A DNA stretch of 64,000 nt from VFBF01 sp033764865 (GCA_033764865.1 JANRIM010000111.1:1-64000), one strand, 5' to 3'. Shown: positions 51,679-60,977, counted from the stretch's first letter. Numbers and translations: made by a program. Notes: generated by a model from the letters alone, not told the origin.

Positions 51679-54600
51679 TCAGCCCGCAGCGCCCTTTCGC
51701 CGCGCCGCAGGCTTGGGAGCAGGTTTGTCCGATGCCTTGGCGAGGACTTTCCCATTGGACTTGCCAGCCGCTTTGCCGGCTGTCTTTGGCGACGCCTTGG
51801 TGGAGGGCGCGCGCAGGACGCGTTTCCGCTCAGCCTGCCTCGTCATCGTCTCGGCCAGATAGCGCCCCGTCCAACTGCCCTCGATGCGCGCCACCTCCTC
51901 GGGCGTGCCGGCCCCCACCACGAGACCGCCGCCGTCGCCACCTTCGGGTCCGAGGTCGACCACCCAATCGGCCGTCTTCACCACATCGAGATTGTGCTCG
52001 ATGACCACCACCGTGTTGCCATTGTCCACAAGTTCGTGGAGCACATCGAGCAGCCGGCGCGTGTCTTCGAAGTGCAGGCCCGTTGTCGGTTCGTCGAGAA
52101 TGTAGAGCGTGCGCCCTGTGGCGCGCCGGGAGAGCTCCTTCGACAGCTTGACGCGCTGGGCTTCGCCACCCGACAGCGTCGTCGCCTGCTGGCCCACCTT
52201 GACGTAGTCGAGCCCGACGCGCGCCAGCGTCTCCATCTTGTCGCGGATAGACGGGACGGCGTTGAACAGCTGGGCGGCCTCCTCCACCGTCATGTCAAGC
52301 ACGTCGGCGATGGATTTGCCCTTGAAGAGGATTTCCAGCGTCTCCCTGTTGTACCGCTTCCCGCGGCAGCTGTCGCAGGTGACGTAAACGTCGGGCAGGA
52401 AGTGCATCTCGATCTTGATGAGGCCGTCGCCCTGGCATGCCTCGCACCGCCCGCCTTTGACGTTGAAGGAAAAGCGCCCCGGGCCATAGCCGCGCGCCTT
52501 CGCTTCGGGGAGCCCGGCGTACCAGTCCCGGATCGGCGTGAACGCGCCGGTGTACGTCGCCGGGTTGGAACGCGGCGTGCGCCCGATCGGCGACTGATCG
52601 ATGTCGATCACCTTGTCGAAGTGTTCCAGTCCCTCGATGGAGGTATGCGGCGCAGGAGCTTCCGAAGCGCCGTTGAGGCGGCGCGCGGCGGCCTTGTAGA
52701 GCGTTTCGATCGTGAGCGTCGATTTGCCGCCGCCGGAGACGCCGGTGATGCAGGTGAACGTGCCCACCGGGATCTCGGCGGTGACGTTCTTCAGGTTGTT
52801 GCCGCTCGCGCCGATGACGCGCAACATTTTCTTGGAGCTGCGGCGCTTTTCGGGGATTCGGATTTCCTTCACGCCGCGGAGGTATTGACCCGTGATGCTC
52901 TGGTCGCTGTGGACGATCGTCTCGGGCGCCCCCTGTGCGATCACCTGACCGCCGCGCACCCCTGCCGCCGGCCCCATGTCGATCACGTGGTCGGCGGTGA
53001 GGATGGCCTCTTCGTCGTGCTCCACCACCAGCACCGAGTTGCCGAGATCGCGCAGCCGTTTCAGCGTTTCAAGCAAGCGGGTGTTGTCGCGCTGGTGCAG
53101 CCCGATGGACGGTTCGTCCAGAACGTAAAGGACGCCCGTCAGGCCGGAGCCGATCTGCGAGGCGAGGCGAATGCGCTGGCTTTCCCCACCCGACAGCGTT
53201 CCGGACGCCCGACCGAGTGAGAGATACTCCAGGCCAACATCGACCAGGAACCTGAGGCGGTCGTTGATCTCCTTCAGGATCCGCTGCGCAATCTCACGTT
53301 CTTTGGGCTTGAGCTTCTTCTCAAGCCCGCCGAACCAGTCGCGCGCTTCGCGGATCGACAGCGTGGAGCCTTGAGCGATGTCGAAGCCGCCGACCCGCAC
53401 CGAGAGCGCCTCGGGCTTTAGGCGCTTGCCCTTGCAGGTGGGACACGGAGCGGCGGACTGGTAGCGGCCCAGTTCCTCGCGCACCCAAGCGCTGTCGGTT
53501 TCCTTCCAGCGGCGCGCCAGATTGGGCAGGACGCCTTCGAAGGGCTTCTTGGTCTCGTAGCGTCGCAGACCATCGTCGTAGACGAAGGCGATGATGTCCT
53601 TCGTGCCGTGCAGGATGGCTTTGCGCACGTCGTCGCCCAGCGTGCGCCAAGGCTTGGCCATGGACGCCTTGTAGTGCTTGGCGATGGCCATGAGCGTTTG
53701 GGTGTAGAGTGGGGAAGGGCCGCGCGCCCAGGGCGCGATGGCCCCATCCTGCAACGCCTTGTCCTTGTCCGGAACCACGAGATCGGCGTCGAACTCAAGC
53801 TGCTCGCCGAGGCCGTCGCACGCTGGGCAGGCGCCGGCCGGGTTGTTGAAGGAGAAAAGGCGGGGCTCGATTTCCGGGATCGTGAAGCCTGAGACCGGGC
53901 ATGCGAATTTCGAGGAGAACACGATGCGCTCGGCCTGACCCTTCGCATCTTTCCTGTCGGCGTACTCGGCGATGGCGATGCCGTCAGCCAGGCGCAGCGC
54001 CTGTTCGATGGAATCGGCAAGGCGCGTTTCCATGCCGGGCTTCACCGCGATACGGTCCACCACCACGTCGATGTCGTGCTTGAGCTTCTTGTCGAGCGCG
54101 GGGGCCTCTTCGAGCGTGTAGTACTCGCCGTCGATCTTGGCGCGCTGGAAACCCTTCTTCAGAAGTTCCGCCAGTTCCTTTTTGTACTCGCCCTTCCGGT
54201 CGCGGACGACGGGCGCCAGCAGGAAGAGGCGCGTGCCTTCCGACAGCGCCATGATCTGGTCCACCATCTGCGCCGGCTGCATCGCCTCGATGGGCAGGCC
54301 GGTCGCGGGCGAATAGGGCGTGCCGACCCGCGCCCACAGGAGGCGCATGTAGTCGTAGATCTCCGTCACCGTGCCGACGGTGGAGCGCGGATTGCGGGAA
54401 GTGGTCTTCTGCTCGATCGAGATCGCCGGCGAGAGGCCCTCGATGGAATCCACGTCCGGCTTCTGCATCAGCTCGAGAAACTGGCGCGCATACGCAGAGA
54501 GACTTTCGACGTATCGGCGCTGACCCTCCGCATAGATCGTATCGAACGCGAGCGAGGACTTGCCGGATCCCGAGAGGCCGGTGATCACCACCAGCTCCCC

Positions 54601-54681
54601 ACGCGGAATGTCCACGCTGACGTTCTTCAGGTTGTGCTCGCGCGCGCCACGGACGCGGATATGGGTGAGGCCGTCGGTCAT
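51679..54681 (-). CDS. uvrA: Excinuclease ABC subunit A
   Basis: A 1000-residue UvrA, the damage-recognition ATPase of nucleotide excision repair. The first Walker A is GLSGSGKSSLAFDTIY, the second GVSGGGKSTLTIETLY; zinc-finger Cys lie in CPACDGLG and CPTCKGKRLKPEA and CEACQGDG with CDSCRGKRYN; both ABC signatures (LSGGESQRIRLA, LSGGEAQRVKLS) are present. The C-terminus has a Lys/Ala/Pro-rich extension. The divergent promoter shared with ssb carries a GAAC-N7-GAAC SOS box. Confidence 0.97.
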   Translation of the reverse strand: MTDGLTHIRVRGAREHNLKNVSVDIPRGELVVITGLSGSGKSSLAFDTIYAEGQRRYVESLSAYARQFLELMQKPDVDSIEGLSPAISIEQKTTSRNPRSTVGTVTEIYDYMRLLWARVGTPYSPATGLPIEAMQPAQMVDQIMALSEGTRLFLLAPVVRDRKGEYKKELAELLKKGFQRAKIDGEYYTLEEAPALDKKLKHDIDVVVDRIAVKPGMETRLADSIEQALRLADGIAIAEYADRKDAKGQAERIVFSSKFACPVSGFTIPEIEPRLFSFNNPAGACPACDGLGEQLEFDADLVVPDKDKALQDGAIAPWARGPSPLYTQTLMAIAKHYKASMAKPWRTLGDDVRKAILHGTKDIIAFVYDDGLRRYETKKPFEGVLPNLARRWKETDSAWVREELGRYQSAAPCPTCKGKRLKPEALSVRVGGFDIAQGSTLSIREARDWFGGLEKKLKPKEREIAQRILKEINDRLRFLVDVGLEYLSLGRASGTLSGGESQRIRLASQIGSGLTGVLYVLDEPSIGLHQRDNTRLLETLKRLRDLGNSVLVVEHDEEAILTADHVIDMGPAAGVRGGQVIAQGAPETIVHSDQSITGQYLRGVKEIRIPEKRRSSKKMLRVIGASGNNLKNVTAEIPVGTFTCITGVSGGGKSTLTIETLYKAAARRLNGASEAPAPHTSIEGLEHFDKVIDIDQSPIGRTPRSNPATYTGAFTPIRDWYAGLPEAKARGYGPGRFSFNVKGGRCEACQGDGLIKIEMHFLPDVYVTCDSCRGKRYNRETLEILFKGKSIADVLDMTVEEAAQLFNAVPSIRDKMETLARVGLDYVKVGQQATTLSGGEAQRVKLSKELSRRATGRTLYILDEPTTGLHFEDTRRLLDVLHELVDNGNTVVVIEHNLDVVKTADWVVDLGPEGGDGGGLVVGAGTPEEVARIEGSWTGRYLAETMTRQAERKRVLRAPSTKASPKTAGKAAGKSNGKVLAKASDKPAPKPAARRKGAAG

Positions 54682-54860
54682 CGGTGTCCTTCAATCCCCC
54701 CGTATCCGGGCGGGCGCGTTCTGCGGGAGGCTGGAGGGCCGATCAGGCCGCCGGCTCCCCTATGTAGCGTTGCGGCGCGTCCGCTCAACAGGGGGCCGTC
54801 CGTCCCCGCTTTCTCCCCCGTGGCGTGCGCGTTAACGTTCTTGACTGATTCCACGCGAGA

Positions 54861-54875
54861 GAACATACATAGAAC
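54861..54875. promoter_or_regulatory. Alphaproteobacterial SOS (LexA) box
   Basis: GAACATACATAGAAC is a perfect GAAC-N7-GAAC (GTTC-N7-GTTC on the other strand), the alphaproteobacterial LexA operator. It lies 180 bases upstream of uvrA and 88 bases upstream of ssb, so both may be DNA-damage inducible. Confidence 0.85.
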
Positions 54876-54962
54876 AAAATCTCGCCGTCAACGACGGGCA
54901 GGTGGAACCGGATTTTCGGAAGGGGCTTCGGCGGCATGGCCGGGCCAGTGAGGAGTGGTGAT

Positions 54963-55454
54963 ATGGCGGGCAGTCTCAACAAGGTGATCCTGATCGGCAA
55001 TCTGGGGAAGGATCCGGAGGTTCGCCGCATGGGCTCGGGCGATCCGGTGGTGAACCTCAGCGTTGCGACGAGCGAGACGTGGCGCGACAAACAGTCCGGC
55101 GAGCGCAAGGAGAAGACCGAGTGGCATCGGGTCGTGATCTTCAACGACCAGATCGCCAAGGTCGCCGAGCAGTACCTGAAGAAGGGCATGAAGGTGTACG
55201 TGGAGGGCCAGCTCCAGACCCGGAAGTGGACCGACCAGAGCGGTGCGGAGAAGTACTCCACGGAGGTTGTGCTCCAGAAGTACCGTGGGGAGCTCCAGAT
55301 GCTGGACGGCAGGGGCGAAGGCGGGGCCCGGAGCAGCGGCGACTTCGACGGCGGCTACGACCAGACGCCTGCCTACGGCGGCGGCAAGAAGCGGGTGGCC
55401 GAAGGCCCGCGCGAGAGCTTCAGCGCCGATCTCGACGACGAAATACCGTTCTGA
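54963..55454 (+). CDS. ssb: Single-stranded DNA-binding protein
   Basis: A 163-residue SSB. The OB fold begins NKVILIGNLGKDPEVR and contains TEWHRVVIFNDQIA; the tail is Gly-rich and ends in the protein-recruiting tip DDEIPF. ATG 54963 follows a GAGGAG ribosome-binding site; an in-frame GTG-type start at 54936 is less likely. It shares the SOS-box promoter region with uvrA. Confidence 0.96.
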   Translation: MAGSLNKVILIGNLGKDPEVRRMGSGDPVVNLSVATSETWRDKQSGERKEKTEWHRVVIFNDQIAKVAEQYLKKGMKVYVEGQLQTRKWTDQSGAEKYSTEVVLQKYRGELQMLDGRGEGGARSSGDFDGGYDQTPAYGGGKKRVAEGPRESFSADLDDEIPF

Positions 55455-55577
55455 TCCGCAAAGCGCTCGGGGTGGCGGCATCGGCGCTCCTTGCCTCGGG
55501 AGCGCTTTTCCGTCGTCTCGCATCCTTCGCCTTGCGGTCGCTGGCCGGCGAGACTAGGTTCCGCCGCCCTGACGGAT

Positions 55578-55654
55578 GCCGCCCTAGCTCAGTTGGTTAG
55601 AGCACTGGTTTGTGGAACCAGGGGTCCCCGGTTCGAGCCCGGGGGGCGGTACCA
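55578..55654 (+). tRNA. trnH: tRNA-His (GTG), no G-1, A73
   Basis: A 77-base tRNA with CCA encoded. Acceptor GCCGCCC pairs with GGGCGGT, the anticodon loop TTGTGGA gives GTG, and the T loop is GGTTCGAGCC. The base before the acceptor is T, not the near-universal G-1, and the discriminator is A rather than C. This matches the altered tRNA-His of a large alphaproteobacterial clade. Confidence 0.95.
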
Positions 55655-55750
55655 TCGTCCAGCGCGCCATCCTTTGCGCGACCACGCGCCCCCGTTAAGA
55701 CAGCGCAGGAGGGCGTTGCCCCCGGTGAGGCCCTTGGGCGGAGATTGTCG

Positions 55751-57019
55751 ATGGCGCGTACGCTCGACCAGCATCTGGCGCCGGACGGCGGCCCCAAACG
55801 GATTCTCGCCCTCGACGGCGGCGGCGTGAAGGGCGTGCTCTCGCTCGGGATGGCCAAGGCGCTCGAAACGGAGCTGCGCCGCCGTTCGGGCGACCCTGCG
55901 CTCGTCCTGTCGGACTATTACGATCTCATAGGCGGCACCTCGACGGGCGCAATCCTCGCCACCGGGCTGGCCCTCGGGCTTACAGTCGATGCGCTCATCG
56001 ACCTCTACATGGACCTGGGGCCTCGGGTGTTCGGTCGCCGCGTCGGGGACGGCAATCTTTTCCGCTCGCGCTACAACCCGAAGGACCTGCGCGCCGCGCT
56101 CGAGCCTACGTTCGGCATCAAGACGCTGGGGTCGAGGGACCTGCGGACCGGCCTTGCGTTGCACATGAAGCGCATTGACACGGGCTCGGCATGGGTGGTC
56201 ACGAACAATCCCCGCGGTCCGTACTACGGGGCCACCAATCCCGAACACGGCGTGGACGCAAAGTCCCCCGCAGGACGGCCACGGCAACCGTCGGAGTCCG
56301 TGCCGAACCGGATGTACCATCTCATCGACCTGGTGATGGCCAGCGCGGCGGCCCCGACTTTCTTCGACGAGGTCGTCATCGACATCGCGCGCGACGAAAG
56401 GGACAAGGTGCTCCAGCGCGGGTACTTCGTCGATGGCGCGGTCGGCGCCAACAACAACCCGTCCATGCAGCTGCTGCTGCTGGCGCTCGTGCCCGCCTAC
56501 GGTTTCCATTGGTGGGGCGGGGAGGCCAACCTGATGATGACCTCGATCGGGACCGGCCAGCGTCGCCCCCAGATCGACGGGCGCAAGTTCCAGAACCTCG
56601 CTCCGGGCTTCCGGGGCATCCAGGCGCTGCGCAGCATGATCTACGACACTCAGATCCAGGGGGTCATGATGCTGCAGGCCCTCAGCCGCCCGAAGCGCCC
56701 TTGGCACATCAACTCTGAAGTTGGCGACATGGGGACCGTGGTCCTCGGCCAGGCTCCGTTGCTGGATTATCAACGCATCGATGTCATCCTGGATGTGAAG
56801 CCCCGGAAGACGCGCGGCGAGACCCCAGCGCGCACCGGCGTGGAGACGCTGCTCGACATGGATCTGACCGCCAAGGAGCTGCTGCGGATGGACGAACTGG
56901 CCAATGGCTCCCCCCGGAACATGGCGCTGCTGCGCGATCTCGGGATGGCTGTGGGCGCCCGGTACGTCGACGCGACCTACCCCGATGCGCGATTTGACCT
57001 GCCCGGTTGGCCCGCATGA
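55751..57019 (+). CDS. Patatin-like phospholipase
   Basis: A 422-residue patatin-fold lipase with an intact catalytic dyad. The oxyanion motif DGGGVKG is near residue 20, the nucleophile Ser in GTSTG near residue 63, and the Asp in FVDGAVGANNNP near residue 227. No signal peptide; probably cytoplasmic, with membrane phospholipids as likely substrate. GGAG precedes ATG 55751. The stop overlaps the start of a SLOG-domain gene (ATGA), so the two are co-translated. Patatin effectors of this kind occur in anti-phage systems, but no cyclic-nucleotide synthase is nearby. Confidence 0.85.
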   Translation: MARTLDQHLAPDGGPKRILALDGGGVKGVLSLGMAKALETELRRRSGDPALVLSDYYDLIGGTSTGAILATGLALGLTVDALIDLYMDLGPRVFGRRVGDGNLFRSRYNPKDLRAALEPTFGIKTLGSRDLRTGLALHMKRIDTGSAWVVTNNPRGPYYGATNPEHGVDAKSPAGRPRQPSESVPNRMYHLIDLVMASAAAPTFFDEVVIDIARDERDKVLQRGYFVDGAVGANNNPSMQLLLLALVPAYGFHWWGGEANLMMTSIGTGQRRPQIDGRKFQNLAPGFRGIQALRSMIYDTQIQGVMMLQALSRPKRPWHINSEVGDMGTVVLGQAPLLDYQRIDVILDVKPRKTRGETPARTGVETLLDMDLTAKELLRMDELANGSPRNMALLRDLGMAVGARYVDATYPDARFDLPGWPA

Positions 57020-57654
57020 CGCGCCGCGTGGCGCTGGGCGTCAGCGGCCATCGCCTCGATCAGCTGTCGGAGGCGGACGCGCCGCGGCTGGCGCGCCTGA
57101 TGGCGCGGACGATGGACACCGTGGAGGCCGCCGCGATGGTCGCCTCGCGTCGGGAGTCCGTGCGGATGACCATGGTCTCGGCGTTGGCCGAGGGGGCTGA
57201 CCGCTTCGCCGCCCACGCCGCGCTGGCCAGGGACTGGCGGCTGGTGGCCCCGCTGCCGTTCCGCGTGTCCCGGTACCTGAAAGACTTCCAGACACCCGAA
57301 TCCCGTGCGGAGTTCGCCGCTCTCCTGGCGGCCGGTACGGGCTACGAACCCGTCGGCCGGGGCGGGTACCTCGTCGTGTGCGCCCTGATCCTGGAACGGG
57401 CGGACGCGCTCATGGTGCTCTGGAACGGCGCGCCGCCTCGCGGCCCGGGGGGCACCGCCGATGTGGCCGCCCGCGCATTGCAAATGGGAAAGCCGGTGAT
57501 CTGGATTCCCGTGGCGCCCCGGCAGACGCCGCGGTTCATCGCCCCGTTGCGCAAGGCGCGCAACAAGTCCTGGCGCGCGCGCTTCCATCGCGCCCTCTCA
57601 CAGGCCTTCCGGCCGTGCGCGCAACCCCCGGCCATGCAGATCGCCCACGCTTGA
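57016..57654 (+). CDS. SLOG-domain protein coupled to patatin
   Basis: A 212-residue protein with a SLOG (DprA/LOG-like Rossmann) domain. Recognisable motifs are GVSGHRL at residues 7-13, VSALAEGADRFAAHAAL near residue 55, LPFRVSRYLKDF, and the nucleotide-phosphate loop LMVLWNGAPPRGPGGTADVA near residue 135. The C-terminal tail is basic. SLOG proteins bind or process nucleotide-derived ligands and recur in predicted conflict systems. ATG 57016 overlaps the patatin stop. A ligand-sensing or ligand-making partner for the lipase is a reasonable inference. Confidence 0.75.
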   Translation: MTRRVALGVSGHRLDQLSEADAPRLARLMARTMDTVEAAAMVASRRESVRMTMVSALAEGADRFAAHAALARDWRLVAPLPFRVSRYLKDFQTPESRAEFAALLAAGTGYEPVGRGGYLVVCALILERADALMVLWNGAPPRGPGGTADVAARALQMGKPVIWIPVAPRQTPRFIAPLRKARNKSWRARFHRALSQAFRPCAQPPAMQIAHA

Positions 57655-57688
57655 GCGCGCGTCGTCACGCGCTTACAGGCGTTGAGAC

Positions 57689-58855
57689 ATGTCCGCTCCA
57701 CCGTCTCCGCGTCGCTCGTCGGGTCCGCGCTGCGTCGTCATCGGCGCAGGCGCCATCGGCCTGTCGTGCGCATTGGCGCTTGCGCGGGAGGGCGGCGACG
57801 TCACCGTGGTTGAGGCGGACTCCGCCGGCGGCGTGGACGCTGCGCCCCGCGCAGCCTCCTATGCGGCAGCGGGCATGCTGGGGGCTTTTTCGGAGGCTCT
57901 CCACGAAGGACCGGGTCATCATCGCAAGCTGAGTGACCTGTGCGCGCTCGGGTTGCAGGCATGGCGCACCCTGGGTGCGGCGGATCCATCGCTGGCGCGC
58001 TTCGTGCGGTTTCCCGGCACGCTTCTGCTCGCCCACGACGAGGCCGATGCGGCGCGCGTCCGCCGCGCGTGCGACCGCGCGCAGGCGCACAACTCCGAAG
58101 CCCGCTTTTTCGACGGTCTCGCGCCCGATCTCGACGCGCGTCTCTTCGGAACCCGTGTGGCGGCGTCGGCCAAGCTCGCCGAAGAGGGGGTGCTTGCGCC
58201 GTCGCCCATGATGGCGGCGCTGTCGGCGCGGATCGCCGCGCTTGGGGGATCGATCCTGCGCGGACGGAATGTGGCGGAGATCGTCATTGGGGCGGGCGCT
58301 GTGAAGGGGGTTGAGTTCGATGAGGGCGGCGGGCTCTCGGCGGACGCCGTGGTGATCGCCACCGGCGCGTTGGCGCCGACGGCGCTGCGTGTGTTTGCGC
58401 CCGCGCTCAAGAGGCTCAAGCCCGCGAAGGGCGCACTGGGTGTCGTCGCCGCTCCTGCGACGCTCGCTGCTCCGGAGGTGGTGCGGACCACGCGGGTGTA
58501 CTTCGTCCGCGAGGGCGCCGAAATCCGGTTCGGCGCAACCATGGAGGTCGGCCGTACGGATCTGGATGAGGATCCAGAGGCGCTGGCGGGCCTGCATCTT
58601 GAGCTGAAACGAGCCGTGCCGGGCGTGCGGTTCTCCGACGCCGTCAGCGCGGGCGGCGTTGGACTGCGACCCATGACGCCCGACGGCGCGCCGATGGTGG
58701 GCCCCGCAGGGCCCGCGGGCTGCTACATTGCGGCCGGCCACGGCCGCAATGGATGGCTTCTTGCCCCGGTGACCGGGACGGCCATCGCCGCCATGGTCCT
58801 CGGAGTCGAGGCTGCGCCGCTCTGGTCGTCCTTCGGGGCCGATCGTTTCCGGTAA
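57689..58855 (+). CDS. FAD-dependent oxidase of the glycine oxidase (ThiO) type
   Basis: A 388-residue DAO-family flavoprotein. FAD-binding VIGAGAIGLSCALAL is near residue 17, with DAVVIATGA in the middle and RPMTPDGAPMVGPAG and AGHGRNGWLLAP near the C-terminus. It fits glycine oxidase/ThiO, which supplies dehydroglycine for thiamine synthesis, but no thi gene is adjacent, so a general D-amino-acid or glycine oxidase is the safer call. Confidence 0.82.
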   Translation: MSAPPSPRRSSGPRCVVIGAGAIGLSCALALAREGGDVTVVEADSAGGVDAAPRAASYAAAGMLGAFSEALHEGPGHHRKLSDLCALGLQAWRTLGAADPSLARFVRFPGTLLLAHDEADAARVRRACDRAQAHNSEARFFDGLAPDLDARLFGTRVAASAKLAEEGVLAPSPMMAALSARIAALGGSILRGRNVAEIVIGAGAVKGVEFDEGGGLSADAVVIATGALAPTALRVFAPALKRLKPAKGALGVVAAPATLAAPEVVRTTRVYFVREGAEIRFGATMEVGRTDLDEDPEALAGLHLELKRAVPGVRFSDAVSAGGVGLRPMTPDGAPMVGPAGPAGCYIAAGHGRNGWLLAPVTGTAIAAMVLGVEAAPLWSSFGADRFR

Positions 58856-58889
58856 GGGTTTGTTGACCGGCGCGGGCCAAGGCGGAGCT

Positions 58890-59672
58890 ATGGCCATCGA
58901 CCGTGTCTCCATGCCTCCAGCGGTGCGCGTCGCCCTTGAGCGGGCGGCTGCGGAGACAGGCGTCGGGTTCGATCTGCTCGCCGAGACGGCCCGCCGCGAA
59001 AGCAGTTTCAACCCCACCGCGCGCGCGCCCACCTCTTCGGCCACCGGGCTCTTCCAGTTCGTGGAGCGCACCTGGCTCGACATGGTGCGGCGGTACGGGG
59101 CCGAGCATGGTCTCGCCGACGCAGCGCGCCAGATCGACGTGTCCGGACGCGTGGCCGACCCCGCGGCACGCAAGGCGATTCTCAACCTCAGGACCGATCC
59201 CGACATCGCCGCCCGGATGGCCGGCGAACTCGTCCGCGAGAACGCCGCCGCGCTGGAATCACGGCTGGGCCGCGCGCCGACGGCAGGCGAGGTCTACGCC
59301 GCCCACGTCCTCGGGGCGGCCGGCGCGGGCCGCCTGATCGAGGCCGCGGCGCGGGGAGCGTCCGACGCCTCGGCGCTCTTTCCGCGGGAGGCCGCCGCCA
59401 ATCCTTGGCTGTTCCGGGAAAAAGGCGCACCGCGCTCCGCGCAGGCCTTGCTCGACCGGCTGGATGTCGCGGCCGTCGACGTCGCTGGAGCCGTCGAGGC
59501 TTCGCGACCGCGGACGATGATCGCCCGCGCTGACGGGCCGGCGCTTGCGGCGTTGCTGGACGCCATGTTCCAGGCGCTGTCGCGCGATATCCTCACGCCC
59601 GATCTCCACGCGGACGCCGATCCACTTCGCGCGGCGCGCGCCTACGCAAGGGTCGGCGCCGGCGATCCCTAG
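58890..59672 (+). CDS. Lytic transglycosylase-like protein
   Basis: A 260-residue SLT-type protein. The catalytic Glu candidate is in TARRESSFNPTARAP, followed by ATGLFQFVERTWLDMVRRYG. No obvious signal peptide follows ATG 58890 (preceded by GGAG), which is unusual for a wall enzyme; export by another route, as with flagellar transglycosylases, is possible. The later half (REKGAPRSAQALLDRLD) has no recognised domain. Confidence 0.75.
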   Translation: MAIDRVSMPPAVRVALERAAAETGVGFDLLAETARRESSFNPTARAPTSSATGLFQFVERTWLDMVRRYGAEHGLADAARQIDVSGRVADPAARKAILNLRTDPDIAARMAGELVRENAAALESRLGRAPTAGEVYAAHVLGAAGAGRLIEAAARGASDASALFPREAAANPWLFREKGAPRSAQALLDRLDVAAVDVAGAVEASRPRTMIARADGPALAALLDAMFQALSRDILTPDLHADADPLRAARAYARVGAGDP

Positions 59673-59675
59673 CGG

Positions 59676-60878
59676 TCAGGCGCCCTCGCGCGCCGCGCCG
59701 GCGGCGATGAGCGCGTCGACCTCATCGGCGCCGTAGCCCAGTTGGGCCAGGACCTCCCGGGTGTGTTCGCCGCAGCGTGGCGCGGGCCCCTTGGGCCCAT
59801 CGTCCGCGCCTGGGAAACGCACGGGCGAGGCCGGCGATTTGGCGACGCCGCCGTCCCGATCGGGAATGTCCACCACACCGCCGGCGGCGATGAGTTGCGG
59901 GTCCCGGCAGGCTTCCAGCGCGGTTTGCGCTGGCGCCCATGCGAGGGCCGCCGCATCAAGGCGCCGGGCGATTTCTTCAAAGGGCAGGCGTGCGAAGGCG
60001 GAGTCGAGGGCGTCCACCAGGACCGGGGTGTTCTGGCGGCGCGCGCGTGCGCGGGCGAACCGCTCATCGTCGATCAGGTCCTCCCGCCCGATGGCGCGAC
60101 ACAGCGGGGCCCAGTCCGACTCGCCCTGTCGTGTGTTCAGCACGAACCAGCGCCCGTCGGCCGATTTGAAGAAGTTCGCCAGAGGTTGCACCGCGTCGTG
60201 GCGGGGACGGGTGGACGCCAATCGCCCGAAAGCATGGGCGATCGCCATGTCGGACGCGATGGCGTAGTTCGCGGTGCGCAGGAGCGACGCCTCCACGAGC
60301 CGCCCCTTGCCGGTGCGCCCGCGCTCCACGAGGGCGGCCAAAACGCCGGCCACGGTGGCCATGGACGTGATGTGGTCGCCCATGCCGGTGCGGATCATGA
60401 ATGGATCGACGCCCTTCGGCGCGACCAAAGTCGCCATTCCGGACCGGGCCCAGAAGGCGGTGATGTCGAAACCCGGGCGGTCCACGTCCGGGCCCTGCAG
60501 GCCGTAGCCGGTGACGCTGGCGTAGACCAGCCGGGGGTTGAGCGCGGCGAGGCTGTCGTAGTCGAGGCCGGAGCGCGCAAGGCCCGCGGGGCGGACGTTC
60601 GTGATGAAGACGTCTGCGTCACGGGCCAGCCGTTGCAGAGCCGTCTTGCCATCGGGATGGGCTGTATCGAGCACGACGGATCGTTTGCCGCGGTTGTCCA
60701 TGTCGAACACGGGGTTCGCCGCCATGTCCGCGCCGATGGAGGCGAAGAACTGGCGGATGGGATCTCCGCCGGGCGGCTCGACCTTGATCACGTCGGCGCC
60801 CCAGTCGGCCATGATGCCGCCGCACCCGGGAGCGGCGATGTATGTGGCGTACTCCACGATCTTCAACCCGGAGAGCAT
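59676..60878 (-). CDS. CaiB/BaiF CoA-transferase family protein
   Basis: A 400-residue family III CoA-transferase. The catalytic Asp lies in MIRTGMGDHITSMATV; KIVEYATYIAAPGCGGIMAD marks the N-terminus, and NVRPAGLARSGLDYDSL and ASVTGYGLQGPD are conserved. It moves CoA between acyl groups; partners and substrates cannot be named. It is divergent from the DUF2336 gene. Confidence 0.9.
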   Translation of the reverse strand: MLSGLKIVEYATYIAAPGCGGIMADWGADVIKVEPPGGDPIRQFFASIGADMAANPVFDMDNRGKRSVVLDTAHPDGKTALQRLARDADVFITNVRPAGLARSGLDYDSLAALNPRLVYASVTGYGLQGPDVDRPGFDITAFWARSGMATLVAPKGVDPFMIRTGMGDHITSMATVAGVLAALVERGRTGKGRLVEASLLRTANYAIASDMAIAHAFGRLASTRPRHDAVQPLANFFKSADGRWFVLNTRQGESDWAPLCRAIGREDLIDDERFARARARRQNTPVLVDALDSAFARLPFEEIARRLDAAALAWAPAQTALEACRDPQLIAAGGVVDIPDRDGGVAKSPASPVRFPGADDGPKGPAPRCGEHTREVLAQLGYGADEVDALIAAGAAREGA

Positions 60879-60977
60879 TCGGCCAGCCCCTTCATTGCGC
60901 GTTTCAAGCCTTCGTTAAGCTAGTCGGCAGAGGCTGCAACACGAGATTCCCGGCCCGCCGGCCCCGAAAGGAACGCC

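Noticed and set aside
51325..53220. Long plus-strand frame opposite uvrA
   Set aside because: Antisense shadow of uvrA with no recognisable motif and overlapping the membrane-protein gene.
55578..57654. tRNA-His as an integration site for a genomic island
   Set aside because: No integrase, no duplicated tRNA 3' end and no composition shift was seen, so the patatin-SLOG pair cannot be called an island from this window.
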